Source: Podocnemis expansa
Taxonomy: Eukaryota; Chordata; Testudines; Podocnemididae
Length of the DNA stretch: 64,000 bases
NCBI GenBank assembly: GCA_007922195.1
Contig: ML682014.1
Location: 3,870,631-3,934,630, forward strand
Reading direction: 5' to 3'
Each line of letters opens with the position of its first letter. The first letter of the stretch is position 1. Made by a program: the position numbers and the translations under genes. The notes under the pieces were generated by a model. That model was not told the DNA's origin. It did not search any database and saw only the letters and a program-made list of their open reading frames with translations. Shown here piece by piece: positions 35,021 to 44,297 of this stretch.

Positions 35021-36060
35021 GGGTTCAGCAAATCAAAATCATCAGGAGATACACATTTGATTGCTGTGCTTGCCTACAAGACATTAATTTCCCAGTTTTC
35101 AAGACTCTTCTTGGCTCCAGACTCAGGTTCCTTTACCGCAATGCGACAGAGCTACGCCGAGTTGATCAGATTCAAGGATGGGGTGGATCTACCGTTAGCT
35201 GCTGGAACTGAGAGTGCAGGGAGTGCTGCCGTCCTCCCTGGCATGAAGTGGTTTCCATCATATACAGAGCTCAGAGTTTGGTTCAGGGACTTTCAGTACC
35301 TGACACTTTACAAATTGTTCCAGAACCACTGGATGTAGCACAACTCCAAAGCACATAATCATTAATCAGCTTCCATACCCATTCTCAAAACAGGCTGCTG
35401 CAGGCACCTTCCATTGTACATGGTATCATGGACTTTGTGATTGGTTCACTAGCTATTGGGGACCAATCCCCATATGGGTCAGAAGCTATCCACACCATGC
35501 GCAGGTGCAGTCTGTACCCGTTAATCATTTCCCTACTATTGCCTTATCTATAAGTTATATATTTACAAAGGTGCCATAACTTCCTGCTTTGTTCATTGTT
35601 TGACCACCGTTTCATTTCTCTGGTCACACTAGGTCTACCCTGTCGATTTGTTATCTGCCAAATATATAGTGAAAACTGTTGAGCAAGCCAGAAAAAAATA
35701 TATACCTTTTGTTCCTTCCCCCCCCTTGGCTTGCTGGAGCTTTCCCAGGAAAATATCAAAGCCTTTTCTGGTGGCAGTCTTGCAATATGAATAACATAGC
35801 TCTAATTCTTATCCCGTAATAACAGTCTCAGAAGCAACCCGGATATGATAACTTGTCGTGCTAAATGAACAAAGAAAAGTGTTTTTTCACACACAAAAGG
35901 AAGCTGCATTAGTTAGACCTTTCTGGCAACCGATCCAATTTGTTCATTGAAAAGCTGAATAGCTTTTCTGTGACCATTTACTCTGCTGGTTTTCAAGACA
36001 GAATAGAATCATAGTTTCTATTGTGCTGCCACTAAGACGGAAAGCATTTTCAAAGAGAGA
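35021..36060. other. Unique DNA, nothing recognised
   Basis: The open frame at 34997-35338 starts inside the MITE and has no recognisable domain. Nothing else was found. Confidence 0.5.
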
Positions 36061-36071
36061 TTTTAGTCAGA

Positions 36072-36767
36072 GCTGGTGATAAGTTCCAGAGAGGTAGCCA
36101 TGTTAATCTCTATGCAGCAAGAACAATGAAAGTCCTGTGGCACCTTAAAGACTAGGGGTATGTCTACACATCTCTTTTATTTCAAAATAACACTGGTTAT
36201 TTCAAAATAAAAGAGATTAGGTCTACATGACATTTTCTTATTTCGAAATGATGGGACCTGTCATTTCGAAATAAGAACCGTTGTTTTGAAACAGCTTAAA
36301 CCCCATTCATTTTACCCCATTCATTTTACAACGGCTGTTATTTCGAAATGGTTATTTTGAAATAAGGCTGTTGGGACATGTTGTTTTGAAACAGTTATTT
36401 TGAAACAATGGTGTTGTTTTGAAACAACACCATTGTTTCAAAATAACTGTTTCAAAAATAACATGTCCCAATGGCCTTATTTCAAAATAACCATTTTGAA
36501 ATAACAACCATTTCGATAGCAGGCTTTCCCTTAATTCGAATGAACATTTTCTTAATTCGAATTAACTTATTTCGAAATAAGGACTTTATTTCAAAATAAC
36601 TCATTTTGAAATAACGATGTGTGTGTAGACATAGCCTACCAGATTTCTTTGGGCATAAGCTTTCGTGGGCTGTAACCCGGTTGCATCTGATGAAGTGGGT
36701 TGCAGCCCAAGCAAGCTCCTGCCTGAAGAAATCTGTAGGCTTTAAAATGCCACAGGACTTCCATTGT
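36072..36767. mobile_element. PLE foldback, split by a MITE
   Basis: TTTTAGTCAGA flanks the insertion perfectly (36061-36071 and 36768-36778). The left arm is GTTCCAGAGAGGTAGCCATG...GTCCTGTGGCACCTTAAAGACTA. It is interrupted at that point by the palindromic MITE, then continues CCAGATTTCTTTGGGCATAAGCTTTCGTGGGC. The right arm GATGAAGTGGGTTGCAGCCC...TGCCACAGGACTT is the inverted copy. This subfamily has GGGCATAAGCTTTCGTGGGC where others have a CATGAGCTTTCATGGGAG version. Confidence 0.92.
36155..36636. mobile_element. GGCTATGT-family MITE, near-perfect palindrome, copy 5
   Basis: The ends are GGGGTATGTCTACACATC and GATGTGTGTGTAGACATAGCC. CTA lies on each side (36152-36154 and 36636-36638). Nearly the whole 482 bp is one inverted repeat of TTATTTCGAAATAA-type units. 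Around 36374-36468 the arms pair over about 47 bases with very few mismatches. As the arms have hardly diverged, this is probably a young copy. It sits inside the PLE at 36072-36767. Confidence 0.93.
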
Positions 36768-37080
36768 TTTTAGTCAGAATGTGTCATCGTCCTTCTGATA
36801 AGGTTTAAAGGGATGGGAGGGAGGAGCTAGAATAAACTTACCTGTTTTCTCCAAACATCTGGGGTTACGATGTGCTCTCCTGTCCATGTCCTGAGGTGGA
36901 AGTTGGATGGAGTCCATGTGTCATGACTGTATTCATGTTTAGCATTTGGTTTTAATATCAACAGTTTTCTATTGGAAAATAGTATGTAATAAACCTGAGA
37001 TTTTTCACAAAATCGCATCCATTTCAAGACTTGGTTCAAAACAAAATAGTCAGACACCATGCTTAAGCATTTTTACTATG

Positions 37081-37713
37081 GCTAGTTCCAAAATGGTAGC
37101 TGGGTTAGTCTAGTTCTGCAAAATGAGCAAGGAGTTCTGTGGCATTTGAAGACTAACTAATTTATTTACTGCATGAACTTTCATGGGAGAAAATCCCACT
37201 TTGCGAGATGCTTTGAAGACGGGGGAACTTACAGAATGGGAGCAGAATAAACGTATAGAAGTGTAAGTCATGGGATCAGGTCACACTGTAACAGGAAATC
37301 AAAGCAGTTGTTAAAATTCAAACACGGGGAAGCAGCATATAGAGGAAGGTGAGGTCAAATCACCTGTTGGACTAGGAAAAGAATCCATAGTCACAATTTA
37401 ATCCTGCTTTCACACAATAAAATCTGCATATCAATTCCACTTATGCTCTTTCTCTCTGAAGTCTTGATGTGTTGCCCGTCTGTTTGAGCACAGCTATTAA
37501 CAATCAACAGAGTGAATCTTAACAACTACTTTGATTTGCTTTTATGGTGTGACCTGATACCATAACTTACACTTCCCTGCATTCATTTTGCTCACATTCT
37601 GTAAGTTCCCCCACCTTCAAAGCATCTGACAAAGTGGGATTTTCTCCCACGATAGCTCCTATGATAAATAAATTTGTTAGTCTTTAAGTGCCACAGGACT
37701 CCTTGCTTGTTTA
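37081..37713. mobile_element. Large PLE inverted dimer
   Basis: The left copy (37086-37410) is antisense: GGTAGCTGGGTTAGTCTAG, CATTTGAAGACTAACTAATT, GGAGAAAATCCCACTTTG, then a 3' UTR read backwards up to AATCCATAGTCACAATTT, the complement of the end of the coding region. The right copy (about 37490-37713) is sense and begins later in the UTR, with TGTGACCTGATACCATAAC, CAAAGTGGGATTTTCTCC and TTAGTCTTTAAGTGCC. ACTATG occurs on both sides (37075-37080, 37714-37719), too short to be firm. It is the longest head-to-head arrangement in the window. Confidence 0.88.
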
Positions 37714-37719
37714 ACTATG

Positions 37720-39736
37720 TACGGTAAGTTTCAATTGTTCATTTCACAACTGTTTATATTATATAAATATAATTTTCTAAACATTTTTTAAAAATACAAA
37801 TAGAAAAAAAATTGAATTCATTGAAATGCAACATTTTGTTTGATCCAAGACAAACTTCAGAATTTTGTTTCCTTTGTTGAAATTTTAGCTTTTTTTTCTG
37901 ATATAGGAATAAAACATTTTCAAGGAATGGAAAATCCCTTTTCTGACCATCTCTCTTTGTGTTACTGGTAAGTTTGTTTGAAAAACAAAGATACAAGTCT
38001 TTATTTCAGAGATAGATACTACTAGAATTTATTACATTGTAAACTTCAGGAACCCCATGTTTAAATATTTCTGGATAAGAGAGAGCATGCATGTGAATTT
38101 TCAGAGGAAAATACCATGAGAACACTCAGCCTCATGAGTTGGAATCATTGGTTTCAAGATGGCTATTTTGTATTTGTAGGCCAAAATTCCCAAAGGAGTG
38201 AAGGGAAGAGGAGTGTGGGCTGAAGGCAGTGGCTTGCTGTTTGACTGCTTTTATGTTCCTTAGGAAGGCCAGTATGGCTAGCATTTTAGGTTCTTTCTGA
38301 GACTGTTTGCAAAACAGTGAACTGCTGGAATTAACCTCATGTTTTGAAAGCTATACACTATTCTCTTGTATTTCTAGAGTGCTATTCAGCTTATTTCAGG
38401 TGTAAGAAATAAAAAATAGAAATACAAAAGACTCTGTTCCCTTTTTGTACCCCGGCACCAAACCAGTCTTTTGCTGATATTTTCAGTTTGAACTTGTGTG
38501 TTATTGCAAACATTCATCTGGCCCTGCTGTGACAGAAGTTAAATGTGACTGGGTTAAAGAAACAAAATTCTGCCAGCACCCTTCCCAACATGCAGGAGGC
38601 TTAGCTGCTTCCCAAAGAACGAAAGGCATATTACAAAATCACCAGTTACAGCCCAACACTTTATCTGCTCTGAAATGGGAGACCTTCCTGAGTTTTATTT
38701 TTGTTCCCTGATTTTATGCCTGAGTTTCTAAACATGGGACAGGTACTCTTCTATTACGATAGGGAAAGAATTAGATTCTCTCGGTGACTAGCATCTTGGG
38801 GCATTTGTGCACCCACCCCCCATCCCATCTTATCCGTAGGGTTTTTAAAAAAAAGTTACATTTTCTTGTGGGAAAAAAAAGGGAGATAGAAGGTTGTGGC
38901 GGAGGGGGGCGTTTAGTATTAGGTAAAGCAGTATATCAAATAATGATCATGAAAATCAGCTGTTTGCAATCATAGAGTTTTATGCAAATTATATAACAAT
39001 ATTAAAGGATTCAATTTTGCACTTCCATCTCCTCTACCCTCCGACCCCCCATACTTATTAGATTTAAACTTTGGTAGAGCATCACTCTAGTATGCTAAGA
39101 TTGTGAAGTCTAGAATAAAGATATACTATTAGAGGATAAAATTAAACACTCTTTATACATCCACATTAAAACAGAGATTACTTTATTAAGGGAAAGATAT
39201 TTTGCTATTTAAATATATTTTCTTCAATAAATTGTCCGTTCAAATTAAGATACTCTGACAGATAAAAACAAGAAGAGAAGGATTTCAGCGCTGAGAAAGG
39301 CCTAAAAGGCTTAGCAACCACATTCATAACATTTGAGATAAACAGTCTGCTCTAAACATGTTTCTGAGATGTGGTAATTAAATGGAGGTCCCAAAGCATC
39401 ATCTTGGAAGCCATTAGTTGAGAAATGTCCAGAAATAAATGGAAGCAGAAGACACCTGCCTAACTCATCTGGTTCACTAAAATGGCAAGTTTCAACCCAA
39501 CCCTGAATATTTGCCAGGCTGTGTGCAGCTGTTCAGATGGAAGCGGCACAATGCACAATCTAAAAGCGACATGACAAGCCAGAATGGACTGCGTAGCAGA
39601 GCTATACTGATCTAGCCAAATGGTAACATCAAAACATTTGTCTACAAGACTTGATTTTTAAGATATTGGTCTTCAATCAAATATGCTAATATTTAACTCT
39701 GAGGAAACTAGAATTCAGAATGATTAGCAACCACAT
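37720..39736. other. Unique AT-rich DNA, nothing recognised
   Basis: No exon, repeat terminus or RNA gene was found in this 2-kb stretch. Confidence 0.5.
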
Positions 39737-39855
39737 GTTCCAGAGGGGCAGCTGTGTTAGTCTATTTTGGCAAAACAAACAAGGTGCCCTGTGGCACTTT
39801 TAAAGATTAACCAATTTATTTAATGCATAAGCTTTTTTGGGTATATTTCAGGCCA
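39737..39855 (-). mobile_element. PLE terminus, antisense arm
   Basis: GTTCCAGAGGGGCAGCTGTG, GCCCTGTGGCACTTTTAAAG and AACCAATTTATTTAATGCAT are the arm in reverse orientation. The partner arm is absent and I found no duplication. Confidence 0.82.
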
Positions 39856-39869
39856 TTTAGATATTGAAG

Positions 39870-40595
39870 TCATGCTTTAGCACAGAAGGACGTATACTGA
39901 ATAAGAGAGTAAGAAAGAATGCTAACACAATCCTTTCATAAGATTATTCCATAATCCTATTTCAATATGTATTTCTCTGTTTTTGCTGTGCAGACTATAT
40001 TCTAAGAGAAGCCTCAGAAGAGTAAGGCAGTAGTTACACTTTTTAAAAACTTTTTCAGCACTTTCCACTGTAGTCCTTTGTATGTGGGTGCTTATGACTC
40101 TGACACTTTGTGACTTCATAATAGCTGCCTCAAATTGAATTTTTGTTGGAAGACTTGATTCGTAACCATTCGTGCTTTTTTGAACAGGAAGTTATTGGCG
40201 AGAGAAAAAGTAAAGGTCTATTAAAATGATGAGAAAATGTTTTTCAGAACCCTAGAGCCTCAGGAACTGGACATTTGGCACAGGAGATAGTTATGAGGTT
40301 AAAAGTGCCTTTCAGTCAACAAACAATTATAAGCCATGGAAGAATCTATTTGTGTATGTGCTGTAGAATTTGATATGCTTGCTCATAATTTCTAAACATT
40401 CAAACTCTTGCCACGATGCGTCACATGGAAGAGATGGCACCAAACTATATTTCTCTATAGGACACAATCAAAATGAGTCCTGAACCATCTCCTCAAAATA
40501 CCCTTTGGCCTAGGTGAAGGTGAACTGGGTAAGGGGGGAACAGACCAGAAATTCTAGACTCCTCTTTTCACTGATTGCTGTTAAGTAATCTCTTA
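39870..40595. other. Unique DNA, nothing recognised
   Basis: Nothing could be assigned. Confidence 0.5.
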
Positions 40596-40599
40596 TTCA

Positions 40600-40720
40600 T
40601 GTCCTCAGACAAGCATACAGCATTTTCCCCATTTTTCAGATAAGGTAATTGAGGATTATTAACATTGCACTGGGGTCACATAAGTCAGAACTGAGACTAG
40701 AATGCATGTTTCAATTATAG
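40600..40720 (-). repeat. MIR SINE relic
   Basis: 'cccatttttcagataaggta attgaggat' followed by 'ggggtcacataagtcagaac' is the MIR core read in reverse. It is considerably decayed. Confidence 0.6.
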
Positions 40721-41865
40721 TTAATACAATTCTCATCTGCTTTGCATGACTGATTCTCAAAAGCCACCTCAAAGAGCAGTCTTTAAACCTGGGTTTGAGA
40801 TCTTTTCTCCATTTCTTGGAGGAAGGGGGTGGGGGTTGACAGGTGATGAATCCTCTTTCTCACCTCTTGCAGTTAAAAGCATGGGAAAAATTGAAGGGAA
40901 GAAAGGGAGGCAGCTTCAAGTCTAGCATGGATCACTTTAAACAATCTAAACCAAGCACTGATTTGCAGAGATACTGCCTGCCACTGCTAATCAGCTGTCA
41001 GCGAGCACTCAAAAGATGGATGTGGAGCACCTAGCTAGGCCTGAACTCATTGGCCGAGGTTCCATGGTCAACATCTTGCATTTCAACCAAGCAAGAAGGG
41101 ATATAATTAATATCGTACTCCCATCTTTCTGCAGAGGCTGGCTAAAAGAAGTGCCAGAAAATTTTGCAGAATCAGAGAGCAGCTAAAAATTGATGCCTTC
41201 TGTCTAATCAGTATCTGAGATGAATTAAGCAGGTTACTGTTGGACCTGCAAAGGAAATTCTTGAAAGAGACAGAAGGGAATTTTGTCACAATTTAGAGAG
41301 TATCTCCCTGAAGTTTGATAATTGAGGTCGCCCCTCCATTTGTTTTGGCCACTGATTTCTACTAAAGTGCAGTTTCCTTTTGAAGAGTGACTGTAAGAAA
41401 GGTGTATGTGAGTTCTATGCTTATTGTGTGCCAGAGATTCCAGATCAAATGTGTTTTGTTAATGAATTTTTTCTTAATTGCCATGGCAAACTCATCTTGT
41501 GCTCTGAAAGTCAAATAATTCTTTCCTTCTTGTTCTTTGTTGCCTGTAATAAATAGTTTTCAGGTCAAATTATGTTCTCATGGAAATTCACAACCTCTTT
41601 CTGCTAGCATGAAAGGAGAACCAAAACTGGTTTATCACTAAGCAGCAAATCTGGGAGCATCACAGCCCGAATCTGCCAACAATAGAAAAAGGCTTAGAAA
41701 TGCCCTTTAAAATAAAAAAAAAAATGCTATTGTAGCTAGAGATTTTGAAATTTCAAGCAGTTGAACTGGGACACAATGGGCACTGTGTCCACCTGTAAAT
41801 GATTTTGGAATACTCATGGATTTCAAGACCCCATTCCCCCCCCACACTTTTTTTTTTTTTTTTTT
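40721..41865. other. Unique DNA ending in a poly-T run
   Basis: No gene was found. A run of 18 T lies at 41848-41865, next to the PLE that follows. Confidence 0.5.
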
Positions 41866-42065
41866 AAGTTTCAGGGCAGTAGCCGGGGATGGGGGGAGCA
41901 ACCAACATTTGGGGGGACATTAGCTTTCATGGGCTGGAACCCACTTCACCAACTGTGTGAAGTGGAAACTTGATTTGTTAGGTGTATATATATATATACT
42001 CATTCAAGGGATCCTTGCTTACAGACAGCGCCCCCCCTACCTGAAAGAAATACTCACTAGCAACT

Positions 42066-42258
42066 CAAACAAGGAGTCTGGTGGCGCTTTTAAAGACTAA
42101 CAAATTTATTTACTGCATGAGCTTTAGTGGGAGAAATGGCAAAGCGGGATTTTCTCCCATGAAAGCTCATGCAATAAATAAATTTGTTAGTCTTTAAAAG
42201 TGCCACCAGATTCCTTGTTTGTTTTGCTGGACTAGACTAATATGGCTACCCCTTGGGA
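42066..42258. mobile_element. PLE foldback nested in the PLE body
   Basis: ACTCACTAGCAACT (42052-42065) and ACTCACCAGCAACT (42259-42272) flank it, matching 13 of 14. The left arm GGAGTCTGGTGGCGCTTTTA...GCATGAGCTTTAGTGGGAG pairs with the right arm GGGATTTTCTCCCATGAAAG...AAAAGTGCCACCAGATTCC. Removing it restores a continuous PLE frame across the junction, so it is younger than the PLE it interrupts. Confidence 0.93.
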
Positions 42259-42272
42259 ACTCACCAGCAACT

Positions 42273-42726
42273 GCATGCCATACAACAGAAACACTCAACA
42301 ATGAAACTAGAGTTGGCAACAAGCCCAGTTGCCAACTCTGCCCACATATCTACTCAAGTGACACCATCATAGGTCCTAACCACATCAGCCACACCATAAG
42401 GAGTGCATTCACTTGCACTTCTAAAGTGATATATGCCATCATGAGCAAGCAATATCCCCTCTGCCCTGTACATTGGCCAGACTGGATTGTCTCTAAACAC
42501 AATGCAACGCAACACAACACAACACAACAAAAAAGCCTACCCCAACTTCAAAAACAGATTTCAGCATGAAACTGCAGAGCTCAAACTCGTATACAAACTT
42601 GACAATATTAGACTGGGTCTGAATAGAGACTGGGACTGGCTAGCTCACTGCAAAAATAATATTCCCTCGTCTGGCAATCCATACCTTCTTCCAACTTTTT
42701 TGACAGGGTCTCTTCCCGTTGATTGA
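42273..42726 (+). pseudogene. PLE ORF: GIY-YIG endonuclease C-terminal remnant
   Basis: Two frames cover it. The first, open to 42569, has PSCQLCPHIYSS and VIYAIM. The second (42487-42726) has NFKNRFQHETAEL and GLNRDWDWLAHC and runs to a stop. The YIG block LYIGQTG falls at about 42466-42486 in a different frame from VIYAIM, so an indel separates the two catalytic blocks. Between YIGQT and NFKNR lies a simple (AACAC)n tract (about 42502-42534) where family members normally carry a longer stretch of coding sequence, including a catalytic glutamate region. The protein cannot be functional. Confidence 0.85.
42502..42534 (+). repeat. (AACAC)n microsatellite inside the PLE ORF
   Basis: The unit AACAC or AACGC is repeated about five to six times and ends in an A-run. 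Confidence 0.85.
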
Positions 42727-42925
42727 AGCAACCTTAGTAGCACTTGCCCTACTCTTAACATGTACTCATCCTTGCACATGTGTGTATAAACATACATTCA
42801 TATATATATGTAATGAACTAAGTTTCTATTTCATGCATCAGACTAGGTGGGGTCAAGCCCAAGAGAGCTTTATGCTCCTCCAAATATATTTTTTTAAATT
42901 CTGTAAGATGCCACAGGACTCCATC

Positions 42926-42962
42926 TCTGTCTGTCTGTCTCTTTCTCTCTCTTTTTTTTTAA
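42926..42962. repeat. (CTGT)n/(CT)n/T tract at the PLE 3' junction
   Basis: The tract follows the PLE 3' end directly (CTGTCTGTCTGTCTC then CT repeats and T8+). Confidence 0.8.
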
Positions 42963-43296
42963 GGGAAAGAATATCCCAAAATTTCAGGGATTAATGCCAA
43001 AACTGCACTGAGCTCACATCCAGGGCAGCTGAGGAGTTGCCCCAAAGGGACTTGTTTCAGAAGAATGTTGTTGCCCATCCGGGTTTACTGAAGTTCTGTG
43101 CACTCTAACCCACCTCCATCCATCCCTGATGTGTCATTCCTCACACATGCTTTCTATTCAACTGCTTCAGCAGAGCAATGCAGCTGAAACAAGGTCCAAC
43201 GATCTGGCTCTCTTGGGTGCTCAAAATCTGAAATCAGATCTGGAATCAAGTCTTCCAAACTGCCCTGAGCCTGAGTGAAACAGTCTGAGGTATGCA
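42963..43296. other. Unique DNA, nothing recognised
   Basis: A minus-strand open frame at 43154-43378 has no known motif. Confidence 0.45.
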
Positions 43297-44097
43297 GAAA
43301 GAAATTCAGTAAAGACAAGTGCAAAGTACTCCTCTTAGGAAAGAACAATCCATTGTACATACACAAAATGGCAATCACTCCCCAGGAGGGAATACTGTGG
43401 AAAGCGATCTGGGTGTCATAGAGCTAAATATGACCACAAGCTAAATATGAGTCAACAGTAAAATGCTGTTGCAAAAAATGCAAACACAATTCTGGGATGT
43501 ATAAACAGGAGCGTTGTTAAGTAAGACACGAAAAGTAATTCTCTGCTTCACTCCTCCCTGATTAGGCCTCAACTGGAGTATTGTGTCCAATTCTGGGCAC
43601 CTCATTTCAGGAAACAAATTGGAGGCAGTCCAGAGAAGACACAAATTTTGTACAAATTGGAGAAGGTCTAGAGAAGAGTGGAAAGAACGAAGTCTGGAAC
43701 ACTTATGAGAGACAATTAAAAGACCTGGGTTTGTTTAGTCTAGAAAGAAGACACTGAGAGGGGACACGATAACAGTTTTCAAGTACCTAAAAGGTTGTCA
43801 TGAGGAGGAGGAGGGAGAAAAATTTTTCTCCTTAACTGCCAATGACAGAACAAGAATTACAGCAAGGGAGGTTTAGGCTGGATGGTAGGAAAAAAATCGT
43901 AACTATTAGGATGATTAAAAATTGTAATAAGCTGCCAAGGCAGGTAGTGGAATCTCCATCACTGGAAGTGTTTAGGAAGAGGTTAGACAAGCACCTGTCA
44001 GGGATAATTTAAGAGGGTACTTGGTCCTGCCATGAGTGCAGGGGACTGGACTTGATGATCTCTCATGGTCCATTCCAGTTTCTATGATTCTATGATT
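43297..44097 (+). mobile_element. CR1 LINE 3' portion, sense
   Basis: The sequence starts in the region after the reverse transcriptase ('ttcagtaaagacaagtgcaaag' reads FSKDKCKVL). It goes on through RPQLEYCVQFWAP-like and LRGDTITVFKYL-like words and 'ctgccaaggcaggtagtgg aatctccatc'. It ends with the 3' terminal sequence 'cttgatgatctctcatggtcc' and the repeats ATTCTATGATTCT. Many indels and stops show it is old. The type of 3' end (ATTCTATG repeats) differs from that of the CR1 at 1374-5790 (GTCTAT repeats), so two CR1 subfamilies are represented. Confidence 0.9.
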
Positions 44098-44234
44098 CTC
44101 TAAGTTACACTAAGGGCCACATAAGGGAATGCAGAATATAGGGAGCTCACAGTGATGGAAAGCCACTTTCGCCCTTGTTCTACACCAGACACAGAGACAG
44201 ATTAACTGAGAACAGGGATCACCAAGTTTAGTTA

Positions 44235-44297
44235 TAGCACTTGGTCGTTCTGATATGAAAGGCGACCTATGAATACAACTTACTATTTGTCACTAAT
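44235..44297 (+). repeat. Probable MIR 3' fragment
   Basis: 'gatatgaaaggcgacctatg aatacaacttac' resembles the 3' part of MIR ('gaaaggcgctatataa...'). Confidence 0.45.

Larger units (their letters stand above)
41866..42937 (+). mobile_element. Penelope-like element with GIY-YIG remnants
   Basis: An inverted terminal piece lies at 41866-41985 (TTAGCTTTCATGGGCTGGAA). The body begins at about 42000, where the plus strand reads IQGILAYRQRPPYLKEILTS. After an inserted foldback (42066-42258) it continues with QLCPHIYSSDTIIGPNHI, FTCTSKVIYAIM and, one frame over, LYIGQTG. The last two are the GIY-like and YIG parts of the endonuclease. The C-terminus NFKNRFQHETAELKLVYKLD and LGLNRDWDWLAHC follows. 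The 3' end is at 42838-42937. PLEs encode a reverse transcriptase with a C-terminal GIY-YIG nuclease; only the end of that protein remains. Confidence 0.9.

Noticed and set aside
42219..42569. A host gene of 116 codons
   Set aside because: The frame starts inside a PLE foldback and continues into the PLE GIY-YIG region.
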